DNA from: Acidobacteriaceae bacterium
GTDB lineage: Bacteria; Acidobacteriota; Terriglobia; Terriglobales; Acidobacteriaceae
Reading direction: 5' to 3'
Assembly (NCBI GenBank): GCA_003138975.1
Contig: PLHQ01000025.1
Span: 1 to 36,579, forward strand
DNA length: 36,579 bases
The notes under the pieces: generated by a model
The model's input: the letters and a program-made list of their open reading frames with translations, nothing else
The model's database searches: none
Told to the model about the DNA's origin: nothing
Program-made: the position numbers and the translations under genes
Shown here: piece after piece, positions 9,149 to 16,458 of the stretch
How positions within the stretch are numbered: the first letter of the stretch is position 1
How the letters are laid out: each line of letters opens with the position of its first letter

Positions 9149-9889
9149 ATGGCTACCGCCGAAGTAATCAGCATGCCGCCCGCCGTCACCGCGCCGCCGC
9201 AGTCCCGCATGATCGCGGCCGAGGATCTTTGGAAGACCTACGATATGGGCTCGGAGCAGCAGGTTCACGCCCTGCGCGGCGTCAACTTGCGCATCGAGCG
9301 GGGTGAATACGTGGCCATCATGGGACCCTCTGGTTCCGGCAAGTCAACGCTGATGAACCTGATCGGCTGCCTGGATACGCCGACCAAAGGCGAGTACTGG
9401 CTTAACGGCCAATTGGTAAGCGAACTGGACGACGACGAACTGGCCCGCATCCGCAACAAAGAGATCGGCTTCGTATTTCAGACCTTCAACTTGCTGGCCC
9501 GTGCCACCGCTCTGCACAACGTTGAGCTGCCGTTGATTTATGCGGGCGTGCCCACCGAGCAACGCATCGAACGCGCCAAAGCTGCATTAATAGCGGTAGG
9601 AATGGGCTCGCGCATGACCCACAAGCCAAATGAGCTTTCCGGCGGACAGCGCCAGCGCGTCGCCGTCGCTCGCGCCCTGGTCAATAAGCCTTCCATCATT
9701 CTGGCGGATGAACCTACGGGCAATCTGGATTCGCAAACCGGAAGCGAAATCATGGCTTTGTTCGATAGCCTGCACAGGGAAGGAAATACGATTGTGCTGG
9801 TCACCCATGAGCATGACATCGCCGAATACGCTCACCGTGTGGTCCACATCAAGGACGGCGTGGTCGAGCGCGACGAAAGAAAGAAATAA
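9149..9889 (+). CDS. ABC transporter ATP-binding protein, MacB/LolD type
   Basis: A 246-residue ATPase of the MacB/LolD/FtsE-like family that drives mechanotransmission-type ABC transporters. Visible motifs: Walker [10 protein letters not shown] (59-67), Q-loop FVFQTFNLL, signature [15 protein letters not shown], Walker B IILADEP followed by TGNLDSQTG, and the H-loop VTHEHD. The ATG at 9149 has AGGAG (9138-9142) six bases ahead, much better than the in-frame GTG at 9125. It follows the adaptor gene on the same strand after 160 bases containing a hairpin. The FtsX/MacB-type permease that should accompany it is not present: the next gene is convergent. Either the permease is elsewhere in the genome or this ATPase serves a remote partner. 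Family assignment is firm; substrate is unknown. Confidence 0.93.
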   Translation: MATAEVISMPPAVTAPPQSRMIAAEDLWKTYDMGSEQQVHALRGVNLRIERGEYVAIMGPSGSGKSTLMNLIGCLDTPTKGEYWLNGQLVSELDDDELARIRNKEIGFVFQTFNLLARATALHNVELPLIYAGVPTEQRIERAKAALIAVGMGSRMTHKPNELSGGQRQRVAVARALVNKPSIILADEPTGNLDSQTGSEIMALFDSLHREGNTIVLVTHEHDIAEYAHRVVHIKDGVVERDERKK

Positions 9890-10089
9890 ATTTCGGTTCA
9901 CTCGGCATGCTCTGGCGAAAGGCTGGCATTCTGGCTTTCCCGTCTATCCGAATAGCACTCAGAAACTAACCCCAGTTGGTGGCAGATTTTAATGTGACCA
10001 TGCCCAACAAGAAGAGCCTCCGGTAAGAGGCCCTGGTAATCATCGAATCAAGAATCAAATGGTTTGACTATGTGAACTGGCTAGGAACG

Positions 10090-11316
10090 TTACCGCGCCA
10101 CGGCAGTATCCGCTGACCGGGAGGGACCCGCCAGAAAGAAGTTGTGATCGTAAAGATTGCGGTACATGTGGCCGGCAATCTCAGCTGCCCTGGGACCAAA
10201 GGTGGGGCGACCGCCTTGCAGGAAAACCACCACCACAATGCGTCCGCTGCTGGTATTCGCATAGGAGGCGAACCAGCCAAAGCGCGTGCCGGCGTGCGAG
10301 CAGGTCCCGGTCTTACCCAAAATCTCTTCCTCGTTGAAGTTGAGTCCTAAGCGGCGGGCCGTGCCATATTGCACCGCTCCGGCCATACCCACCGAAATTT
10401 CCGGAATCACCGGCGCGATATCCAATTGACGCTTGATGCGCGGCTGGAAATTCGTAATCTCTTCCGGCGTTGTGGGATGCTGCAAATAATAAAGCGTGCC
10501 CCCGTTCGCGATGGCGGAAACCATGGCTCCCAGTTGCAGCGGGGTCATGGAAATGCCCTCGCCAAACGAACACATTTTGGCCACGCCGCCCAATTTTTCC
10601 GGTATCACTTCATCGGGATACGTGCCTAACTTCTCATCCGGAATGTCATATCCGGCCAATTCGCCCAAGCCGAATTCGTGGGCGTAGTAAGCAACCTTTT
10701 CGAATCCCAGCTTACGCCCCACCGCCTCGAAATAGGCGTTATTGGAGTGCGCCAGAGCTTCTGTAAGGTTCATCCGGCTCCGGCCCCCAAGTGGAACTTC
10801 AGTTTCTTTCGAGATAAGTCCTTCGCTCAACGCTGCCAGAGCCACGGAAAGTTTGATGGTCGAGCAGGGTTGCGCACCGCTCGACAGCGCCAGTTTCTGA
10901 TTCACCATCGCCAGCACGCGGCCGCTGGTCGGCTCAATCGCGACCACCGTGCCATTCATGTTGCCTAATGCGTCGATCGCTGCCTGGCGCACGATGGGAT
11001 CTTCGCCGTCTGTTACGTCCCCGCCGGTAATTCCCTCGGCGAACGAACTCATGAAAAACCGCTCGTGATAAGTGTGCCGACGCGTGCTCGCCGAGGTGCG
11101 CGTCAAGGTCGCAGTACGGCTGCTCACACTACGGCTGCGCGCCAAATGCCGCATGCGACGCCTGGTCCGCTGGGTCTCGCTCACTTTCTGAGTTGATTTG
11201 GGCTTGCTGGCATTCAGCGCGTGCGGGTTCACGTGCGCCGCCCACATGACCGGCGCCAGAACCAGACCACTCACGACCACCACCAGACGAAAATAGCGCG
11301 CTCCCGACTTAGACAT
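10090..11316 (-). CDS. Monofunctional penicillin-binding transpeptidase
   Basis: A 408-residue DD-transpeptidase-like protein acting on peptidoglycan in the periplasm. The N-terminus has a membrane anchor/signal (about 10-27, LVVVVSGLVLAPVMWAA). A very basic, Ser/Thr/Arg-rich linker covers about 38-85. The penicillin-binding domain has all three active-site motifs: SxxK as STIK (152-155), SxN as SNN (191-193) and KTG as KTGT (335-338). No transglycosylase or PBP dimerisation/pedestal domain is present, so it is much shorter than FtsI or PBP2. A GAGGAA lies about 10 bases before the ATG. It sits 323 bases after ftsZ on the same strand, at the end of the division cluster. A structural role in wall remodelling fits; a beta-lactam-sensing function cannot be excluded. 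Confidence 0.87.
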   Translation of the reverse strand: MSKSGARYFRLVVVVSGLVLAPVMWAAHVNPHALNASKPKSTQKVSETQRTRRRMRHLARSRSVSSRTATLTRTSASTRRHTYHERFFMSSFAEGITGGDVTDGEDPIVRQAAIDALGNMNGTVVAIEPTSGRVLAMVNQKLALSSGAQPCSTIKLSVALAALSEGLISKETEVPLGGRSRMNLTEALAHSNNAYFEAVGRKLGFEKVAYYAHEFGLGELAGYDIPDEKLGTYPDEVIPEKLGGVAKMCSFGEGISMTPLQLGAMVSAIANGGTLYYLQHPTTPEEITNFQPRIKRQLDIAPVIPEISVGMAGAVQYGTARRLGLNFNEEEILGKTGTCSHAGTRFGWFASYANTSSGRIVVVVFLQGGRPTFGPRAAEIAGHMYRNLYDHNFFLAGPSRSADTAVAR

Positions 11317-11414
11317 CTTTTATTCGTTCCTCTGATTCCCGGATTCCCTGTTGATTTCGATGCACGAAGCCTGCCAGCTACCGTCGTCGCCTGGTAACTT
11401 GTCCCAACTCCGCG

Positions 11415-11443
11415 ATACTACGAGAGTTAGCGTGTTTCAGCAA
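11415..11443 (-). promoter_or_regulatory. Weak candidate promoter for the PBP gene
   Basis: On the minus strand TTGCTG (11438-11443) and TAGTAT (11415-11420) are 17 bases apart, about 100 bases before the PBP start. Matches are 3/6 and 4/6, so this is only a candidate. The 323-base gap 11317-11639 otherwise holds the inverted repeat and palindrome listed separately, and no gene. Confidence 0.22.
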
Positions 11444-11498
11444 TAACAAAGTTTTTCTAGACGTGAACACAAGTTTCGATCTAACCCGCTATGAAACA

Positions 11499-11527
11499 AG
11501 TACTTAAACGGGAATTACTTGAGTACT
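11499..11527. repeat. Inverted repeat between ftsZ and the PBP gene
   Basis: AGTACTTAA (11499-11507) and TTGAGTACT (11519-11527) are inverted copies with one mismatch (G-T in RNA) around an 11-base spacer. It lies about 115 bases beyond the ftsZ stop. It could be an operator or a 3' hairpin of the ftsZ transcript; no T-run follows. Confidence 0.4.
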
Positions 11528-11535
11528 GCAGCCTC

Positions 11536-11549
11536 GGTAACGCGTTACC
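11536..11549. promoter_or_regulatory. Perfect 14-bp palindrome, possible operator
   Basis: GGTAACGCGTTACC is a perfect palindrome with no spacer. It lies nine bases from the neighbouring inverted repeat, in the gap between ftsZ and the PBP gene. The form suits a dimeric repressor or activator site for the PBP gene, but no regulator gene is nearby and the binder is unknown. Confidence 0.4.
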
Positions 11550-11639
11550 TCATTACTGAAAAGGTGCTGCCCTGTGGGTAAAACTTTTCCCTTCGCTTTG
11601 TGCCATTTCCGTTGAATTCGTTCCGCGCGAGCGCCTTCG

Positions 11640-12905
11640 CTACATGACTTCGCCACGCTTGCGCAGAAATGCCGGAACGTCCAAGTCCTCCTGCTCGAAA
11701 TTCGCCACCATCGCGCTCCGCATGCTGTCGAGCGAGATCACTTCGGCGGCGGAATGCGTCGCCGGAGACGCCTCCACCATCCGGTGCTCTTCTATCATGC
11801 GTTCGGGCATGGGCTCGGAAAAAGCCGGCGGCGTGGGTTGCGACGGACTCAGGGGATCAGGAAAATCCATGGCGTCGTCATGTGATGCCGCAAAGGAGTG
11901 ATGCATCTCGGCCGTCCGTTGCGAACGAGGAACCTCGCGGAATCCTGTCGCGATCACGGTAATCTTCACCGCATCCTTCATCTTCTCGTCCAGCACCGCG
12001 CCAAAGATGATATTCGCATCCTCATGCGCCGCGCTCTGGATGATGGTGCACGCCTGCTGCACCTCGGCCAGCTTGAGCGACGCCGATCCGGTGATATTGA
12101 TCAGAATGCCACGCGCTCCGTCGATCGCACCCGCCTCCAACAAAGGCGATGCGATGGCGCGCTGCGCCGCTTCGATGGTACGCTTCGTCCCGCTCGCCGT
12201 CGCCGTCCCCATCACCGCATAACCCATGCGCGCCATGATGGTCTTCACATCGGCGAAGTCGCGGTTGATGATGCCGGGAATCGTGATGATGTCGGAAATC
12301 CCCTGCACGCCTTGCCGCAGAATGTCGTCGGCAACTCGGAACGATTCGAAAAAGCCCGCATCCTCCGCCACCGCCAGCAGTTTTTCATTGGGAATCACGA
12401 TGGTCGTGTCGACGGATTCCATCAGCTCGGCGATGCCGCGGTCGGCCTGCGTCATTCGCCGCCGCCCTTCAAACGAAAACGGCTTGGTGACCACAGCGAC
12501 CGTAAGCGCGCCCATTTCACTAGCCAGTGACGCAATGATCGGAGCCGCGCCCGTGCCCGTGCCCCCGCCCAGGCCGGTGGTCACAAATACCATGTCGGCT
12601 CCCTCGAGCGCCTCAATAATTTTGTCCGAGTCCTCCAGCGCCGCCTTGCGCCCCACTTCCGGATTAGCCCCCGCGCCCAGTCCGTTGGTGAGCTTTACGC
12701 CCAACTGCAGCTTCACCGGAGCGCGCGACATCCGCAGCGCCTGCAAGTCGGTGTTGGCGACGATGAACTCGATGCCCTCCACTCCGGCATCAATCATGCG
12801 GTTCACCGCGTTGCCGCCGCCACCACCCACGCCAATGACCTTGATCTTGGCATCGTTGAGAGGTTCTTCGTTGAAGCTGATGCGAATGCTCGAATCTTTG
12901 CTCAT
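11640..12905 (-). CDS. ftsZ: Cell division protein FtsZ
   Basis: Tubulin-like GTPase that polymerises into the cytokinetic Z-ring. With the ATG at 12905 it is 421 residues. Visible: the glycine-rich [13 protein letters not shown] at 25-37, the tubulin signature GGGTGTG (113-119), the T7 synergy loop NRDFADV (214-220), a variable Pro/Ser/Glu/His-rich linker (about 325-400), and the conserved C-terminal peptide DVPAFLRKR that binds FtsA. An upstream in-frame TTG at 12920 is possible, but AAGGTGG (12911-12917 on the other strand) lies five bases before the ATG, which decides the start. It follows ftsA after 75 bases, the usual last position of the dcw cluster. All catalytic elements are intact. 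Confidence 0.98.
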   Translation of the reverse strand: MSKDSSIRISFNEEPLNDAKIKVIGVGGGGGNAVNRMIDAGVEGIEFIVANTDLQALRMSRAPVKLQLGVKLTNGLGAGANPEVGRKAALEDSDKIIEALEGADMVFVTTGLGGGTGTGAAPIIASLASEMGALTVAVVTKPFSFEGRRRMTQADRGIAELMESVDTTIVIPNEKLLAVAEDAGFFESFRVADDILRQGVQGISDIITIPGIINRDFADVKTIMARMGYAVMGTATASGTKRTIEAAQRAIASPLLEAGAIDGARGILINITGSASLKLAEVQQACTIIQSAAHEDANIIFGAVLDEKMKDAVKITVIATGFREVPRSQRTAEMHHSFAASHDDAMDFPDPLSPSQPTPPAFSEPMPERMIEEHRMVEASPATHSAAEVISLDSMRSAMVANFEQEDLDVPAFLRKRGEVM

Positions 12906-12980
12906 GTTTTCCACCTTCAATTTGAAATGTCCGTTCTCGTACTTGAAAATTCAAACACCTGAAACCGCGCCGCACTGGCT

Positions 12981-14192
12981 TCATCCCACCAATAACGCCT
13001 TCAGCCGCGACCCCCATCGGTCGCCCTGAAACCCGCGCGCCACCCGCGCCCGTTGTCCGTAGTTCACCATGCCGAGCAACGATGCATACTCGGGCTCCGC
13101 CAGCGTGATGGGCATTTTCGCCAGAGGCGTAGGCCAGGAGAGCCGCACCGGACGCCGTAGCACAGACTCGGCCACGTCAAACATTCCCGGCAATCGCGAT
13201 CCTCCGCCGCTCAGCACGATGCCCGCCAGACACGCGTCGAACATGCCGCACTGACGCAGAGTATCGCGCATCATTTCAAACAATTCGCGAGCCCGGGGTT
13301 CGAGAATTTCCGCCACCAGTCGCTGCGGCAGCAGACGCGAAGGCCGATCACCCACCGAAGGCACCTCGACCTCGTTCCCTTCCGGAATTAACGTGACGAT
13401 CGCATTGCCGTACACCTTCTTGATCTTTTCCGCCTCCGCCAGTGGCGTACACATGCCCAGCGACAAGTCGCTGGTGAAGTGGTCGCCACCCACTGGAATC
13501 ACCCCCGTATAAGCCACCGCTCCCTGCAGGAAAACGACCAGCTCCGTCGATCCCGCGCCGATATCTGCCAGACACACGCCCAACTCTCGCTCGTCGGCGC
13601 GCAACACGGAATCGGCCGCCGCCAGTGGCTCGAACACGGTGTCGTCCACGTGAACGCCCGCGCGATTCACCGCCGTGATCACGTTCTGCACCGCGCTGGT
13701 CGCCGCCGTCACCAGATGAACTCGCACTTCCAGTCGGGCCGCCATCATGCCCAGCGGATCGTGCACGCCCGCCTGGTCGTCCAGAATGAATTCTTGCGGC
13801 AGAAGGTGCAGCACTTCGCGATCCGCCGGAAGTGGAATCGCCCGTGCCCGCTCCACCGCCTGCTTGATCTCGTCGCGGCCAATCTCCCGCGGACGCGTGC
13901 CCAAACTGATGCCTCCATGGCTATTGACGCCGCGCACGTGAGCTCCGCCGATGCCCACAATGGCGTGCTCCACCGCCGCACCCGCCACGTCTTCGGCCGC
14001 TTCCACCGCTTTTTGAATCGCCGCGACCGCCTTGTCCAGTTCCACGATCACGCCCTTGCGCGAACCGCGCGACTCCGCCACTCCGTGTCCGCGATAGCGC
14101 AGGCCGCTGTCGGTGACCTCCACCATGAGCGCGCACGTCTTCGCGCTTCCTACATCAATCGCCGTCAAAGCATTTCCCTGCTGCTTCGCCAT
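12981..14192 (-). CDS. ftsA: Cell division protein FtsA
   Basis: Actin-like ATPase that tethers FtsZ to the membrane and recruits later division proteins. It has 403 residues, close to the usual ~410. The N-terminal phosphate-1 motif is AIDVGSAKTCALM (11-23), and the phosphate-2 region is CLADIGAGSTELVVF. The second half includes GIVLSGGGSRLPGM (adenosine motif). The extreme C-terminus DRWGSRLKALLVG is the amphipathic membrane-targeting helix typical of FtsA. The ATG has only a weak upstream purine run. It lies 51 bases after ftsQ and directly precedes ftsZ, the canonical order. Confidence 0.96.
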   Translation of the reverse strand: MAKQQGNALTAIDVGSAKTCALMVEVTDSGLRYRGHGVAESRGSRKGVIVELDKAVAAIQKAVEAAEDVAGAAVEHAIVGIGGAHVRGVNSHGGISLGTRPREIGRDEIKQAVERARAIPLPADREVLHLLPQEFILDDQAGVHDPLGMMAARLEVRVHLVTAATSAVQNVITAVNRAGVHVDDTVFEPLAAADSVLRADERELGVCLADIGAGSTELVVFLQGAVAYTGVIPVGGDHFTSDLSLGMCTPLAEAEKIKKVYGNAIVTLIPEGNEVEVPSVGDRPSRLLPQRLVAEILEPRARELFEMMRDTLRQCGMFDACLAGIVLSGGGSRLPGMFDVAESVLRRPVRLSWPTPLAKMPITLAEPEYASLLGMVNYGQRARVARGFQGDRWGSRLKALLVG

Positions 14193-14243
14193 CTCTTAAT
14201 TAGTCCCCAATGAAATTCTCCGCACCGCTATGAACTTGAATTC

Positions 14244-15617
14244 TCAATTGCTCGGCTCCTGACTGGCCGGAATCTTGGCAATCGCCGGACTCGGTTTCTG
14301 ACCGCCGCTGCTGCGACTCGGCACCTTCGCGGTCGATGTCGAACTTCGGAACGGTGACTTTTTCCCTGCCGCCGCTCGCCGGGCTGCCGTGGTATGGGAG
14401 GCCGGCTTCTTCGTAGCCTTGAACGTCGTCTTCCCAGTTGGTGCGGCTTTTTTTGCGACGGCACCTGAATCAGCTGGCCTGGCACCAGTCTTATTTGCTT
14501 TCGTTTTCGCGGCGGCTTTCTTCGTTCCGCTCACCGACGCCTTGGGATCGAGCTTCCTCTGGGTCAACTCAAATGCCGGCTTCGGCACCGCGCGGTCGTT
14601 CGGACTCATGCGCGTGAGCAAAGACACGGGCTTCACTCCGGCCGCAGCCGCCGCTTTCGCCATGCTGGGATTCAACGGCGCCTGCTTCGCCGTTCGCTCC
14701 ATGTCTGGATTCACGATGATCTGGTTGTCATAGCGCAGATCCACCGATTCCAACTTTTGGAACTGCTGCCGCCAACCCTGTGCATGGCTTATGTAAATTT
14801 TGTAGCGCCGGAGATAATCGGACGACCCCAAGTGCACCAGAACATCGCCCGCCGGATCATTGACCCGCACTTTCACATCTTCCAGATCAGAGAGATCCAC
14901 TTCACTCAGATCCTGCGAATACCGCGCTCCCCCCGAATCCAGTTCGCGCACCATCTCCCGGTAGGTCTTCATGCGCGGCGCACGCGTCGAAAGCGGCTCG
15001 CCAGGATTCATCCCGAGAATGACTGGGAAGGAATACTTGTGTTTAGGCGACAGCTCCATCAGCGTGCCACCGCCGTCGATCAATGACATGCGCGGCCCCA
15101 CCCGGGCGAATGCCACAGGCGTGCGCTCGTGAATTTCCACCTTCAGGCGGTTGGGCACAAACCGCATCACACTGGCCGATTCTACCCATGGAATCTGCTC
15201 CAGTTGCGCCTTCTGCTGCGCCAGCGGAATAAAAAAAATATTGCGTCCGATATCGGCGCCCATCACTTCCATGATCTGAGGCATGGTCACGTTCTGCATG
15301 CCCGTGACTTCAATGTTGTCGCTCGATTCCACACGGAAACGCCACGAGCGCTCGCCATAGTGATACAGAGCCGCCGCGGCGAGCCCCGCTACGCACATCA
15401 TGCCCGCGGCTACTACGGCCCAAAGCAAGCGGTTTGCTGTTTTTTTCGGAAGGGAACTTCGGCGGGCGGAGACTCGCTTTTGCCCGCGCAGGAACGGCGA
15501 TTCCTCGTCCACATCCAGGTCGACGAGACGCGCGTCATCCATCTCCTCGCGCGCGGCTCCGGCGCTGGGTGGGTACAACTCCTCCTGCAAGATGGTGGGG
15601 CCTGATTTCCACGCCAT
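14244..15617 (-). CDS. ftsQ: Cell division protein FtsQ with long basic C-terminal tail
   Basis: Bitopic division protein that, in other bacteria, bridges FtsL/FtsB to the divisome. 457 residues against the usual 250-300. A cytoplasmic N-terminus (1-62) with acidic then basic segments precedes a single membrane helix (63-84, LLWAVVAAGMMCVAGLAAAAL). A POTRA domain (about 95-166; NIEVTGMQNVTMPQIMEVMG, VPNRLKVEIHERTPVAF) and the FtsQ beta-domain (about 170-305) follow. Residues about 306-457 are an added tail dominated by Lys, Ala, Pro, Ser and Thr (KKAAAKTKANKTGAR, KATKKPASHTTAARRAAAGKK), resembling a histone-H1-like tail but predicted to be periplasmic. Position between murC and ftsA is the standard one. 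The start has no strong ribosome binding site; an internal ATG at codon 26 is less likely. Confidence 0.93.
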   Translation of the reverse strand: MAWKSGPTILQEELYPPSAGAAREEMDDARLVDLDVDEESPFLRGQKRVSARRSSLPKKTANRLLWAVVAAGMMCVAGLAAAALYHYGERSWRFRVESSDNIEVTGMQNVTMPQIMEVMGADIGRNIFFIPLAQQKAQLEQIPWVESASVMRFVPNRLKVEIHERTPVAFARVGPRMSLIDGGGTLMELSPKHKYSFPVILGMNPGEPLSTRAPRMKTYREMVRELDSGGARYSQDLSEVDLSDLEDVKVRVNDPAGDVLVHLGSSDYLRRYKIYISHAQGWRQQFQKLESVDLRYDNQIIVNPDMERTAKQAPLNPSMAKAAAAAGVKPVSLLTRMSPNDRAVPKPAFELTQRKLDPKASVSGTKKAAAKTKANKTGARPADSGAVAKKAAPTGKTTFKATKKPASHTTAARRAAAGKKSPFRSSTSTAKVPSRSSGGQKPSPAIAKIPASQEPSN

Positions 15618-15772
15618 CAGTTCAGGTCAGTTGTCGCTGTGGAATCGCTGAGCCTTCAAACTATAACTTTATTTCGCGAATTGAGACAGACAAAATATCA
15701 AACTTTTGCACAGGCAGGAATCGCATTGGGCATCATTGGAAAAACTCTGAAAGCGGAACTAGCTCATGTGGA

Positions 15773-15813
15773 GACAGCCGCCTTCGGCTGTCCGGCCAGG
15801 GCGAGACCCGGCC
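15773..15813. repeat. REP-like double hairpin between ftsQ and the unknown secreted protein
   Basis: GACAGCCG (15773-15780) and CGGCTGTC (15785-15792) form a perfect 8-bp stem with a CCTT loop. Immediately after, GGCC-A-GGG (15794-15801) pairs with CCCGGCC (15807-15813) around CGAGA, a 7-bp stem with one bulged A. Just downstream the sequence GCGGACGCC occurs twice (15844-15852 and 15864-15872 approx.). Two adjacent stem-loops in a 273-base gap are typical of REP/BIME-type intergenic elements, and I recall similar sequences in Acidobacteriota; copy number in this genome is unknown. No gene was found in the gap. Confidence 0.5.
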
Positions 15814-15890
15814 GCTTATCCTCAGACTCGTCTACAAAACAAGAGCGGACGCCGTTGCTGAGCGCGGACGCCCTTCCAGGAGGAACAATC

Positions 15891-16391
15891 TTATTCGTTG
15901 TCCAGACTCATCGTCTCGACGTGCACACTCGGAACCGAAATCTGCACGTGCGGGATGCTCACGCGCACTCGCGGACAAACGACCGGATTGAACGCAGCCG
16001 GCGCGATACGCATGCGCGCAACTTGCGTCTCAATCCGCGCCCGATCAGCTTCCAGCCGGGCCAATCGAGCTTCTTCCCGGGCAGACATCTCCTCAAATGG
16101 AGCAAATCCCGTTGGCTTGCGGGTAATCTTAGTCTGAAATCGTGCCACGGTGGTCGCTAAACGGCAGGACGCAGTTTCGTCTCGCGCAGCTACCATGCTG
16201 CTTTTCGCGAAGAACCAGTCAGCGTGGCCCGAAGCCAACGCGATCACTGCCTCTGACCGGTCGCTAATCCGGGCCATCACCTGACCCACAGCTCGGTGTG
16301 CCCAAGCCGCGCCGCCATCCTGATAAATGCCGTTCAATCCCAGCGCCAGCACCCCAGTCGCCAGCCATCCCCACCCGTGCGTCGTTTTCAT
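15891..16391 (-). CDS. Secreted protein of unknown function in the dcw cluster
   Basis: 166 residues from the ATG at 16391, which has GGAG (16400-16403 on the other strand) eight bases upstream; an in-frame ATG two codons earlier is too close to that site. A hydrophobic N-terminus (GWLATGVLALGLNGIYQ) suggests a signal peptide or anchor. The middle is helical with a charged run (about 100-125, SAREEARLARLEADRARIE, possible coiled coil). The C-terminus contains a repetitive beta-like stretch (RVRVSIPHVQISVPSVHVE). Two Cys (SCRLAT, VVCPRV) may form a disulfide. I do not recognise a named domain; I recall similar proteins in other Acidobacteriota. It occupies the slot between murC and ftsQ where murB and ddl often lie, but shows no resemblance to either. 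An envelope or division accessory role is only inference. Confidence 0.7.
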   Translation of the reverse strand: MKTTHGWGWLATGVLALGLNGIYQDGGAAWAHRAVGQVMARISDRSEAVIALASGHADWFFAKSSMVAARDETASCRLATTVARFQTKITRKPTGFAPFEEMSAREEARLARLEADRARIETQVARMRIAPAAFNPVVCPRVRVSIPHVQISVPSVHVETMSLDNE

Positions 16392-16458
16392 CGCCATCTC
16401 TCCATCTGGCAGATTGGACGAACCGCGCCTCGATCCGTTAGCAATGGAAGATACTTAG

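Noticed and set aside
8985-9167. 60-residue frame overlapping the macA-like stop by ATGA
   Set aside because: Runs through a strong hairpin and into the ATPase gene in another frame; basic low-complexity peptide without a ribosome binding site.
10016-10031. Possible terminator between the ATPase and PBP genes (GCCTC/GAGGC)
   Set aside because: Five-base stem with a six-base loop and no T-run; too weak for an intrinsic terminator. The 200-base convergent gap shows nothing better.
12226-13029. 267-residue open frame antisense to ftsZ
   Set aside because: Ser/Pro/Met-rich mirror of a highly conserved gene.
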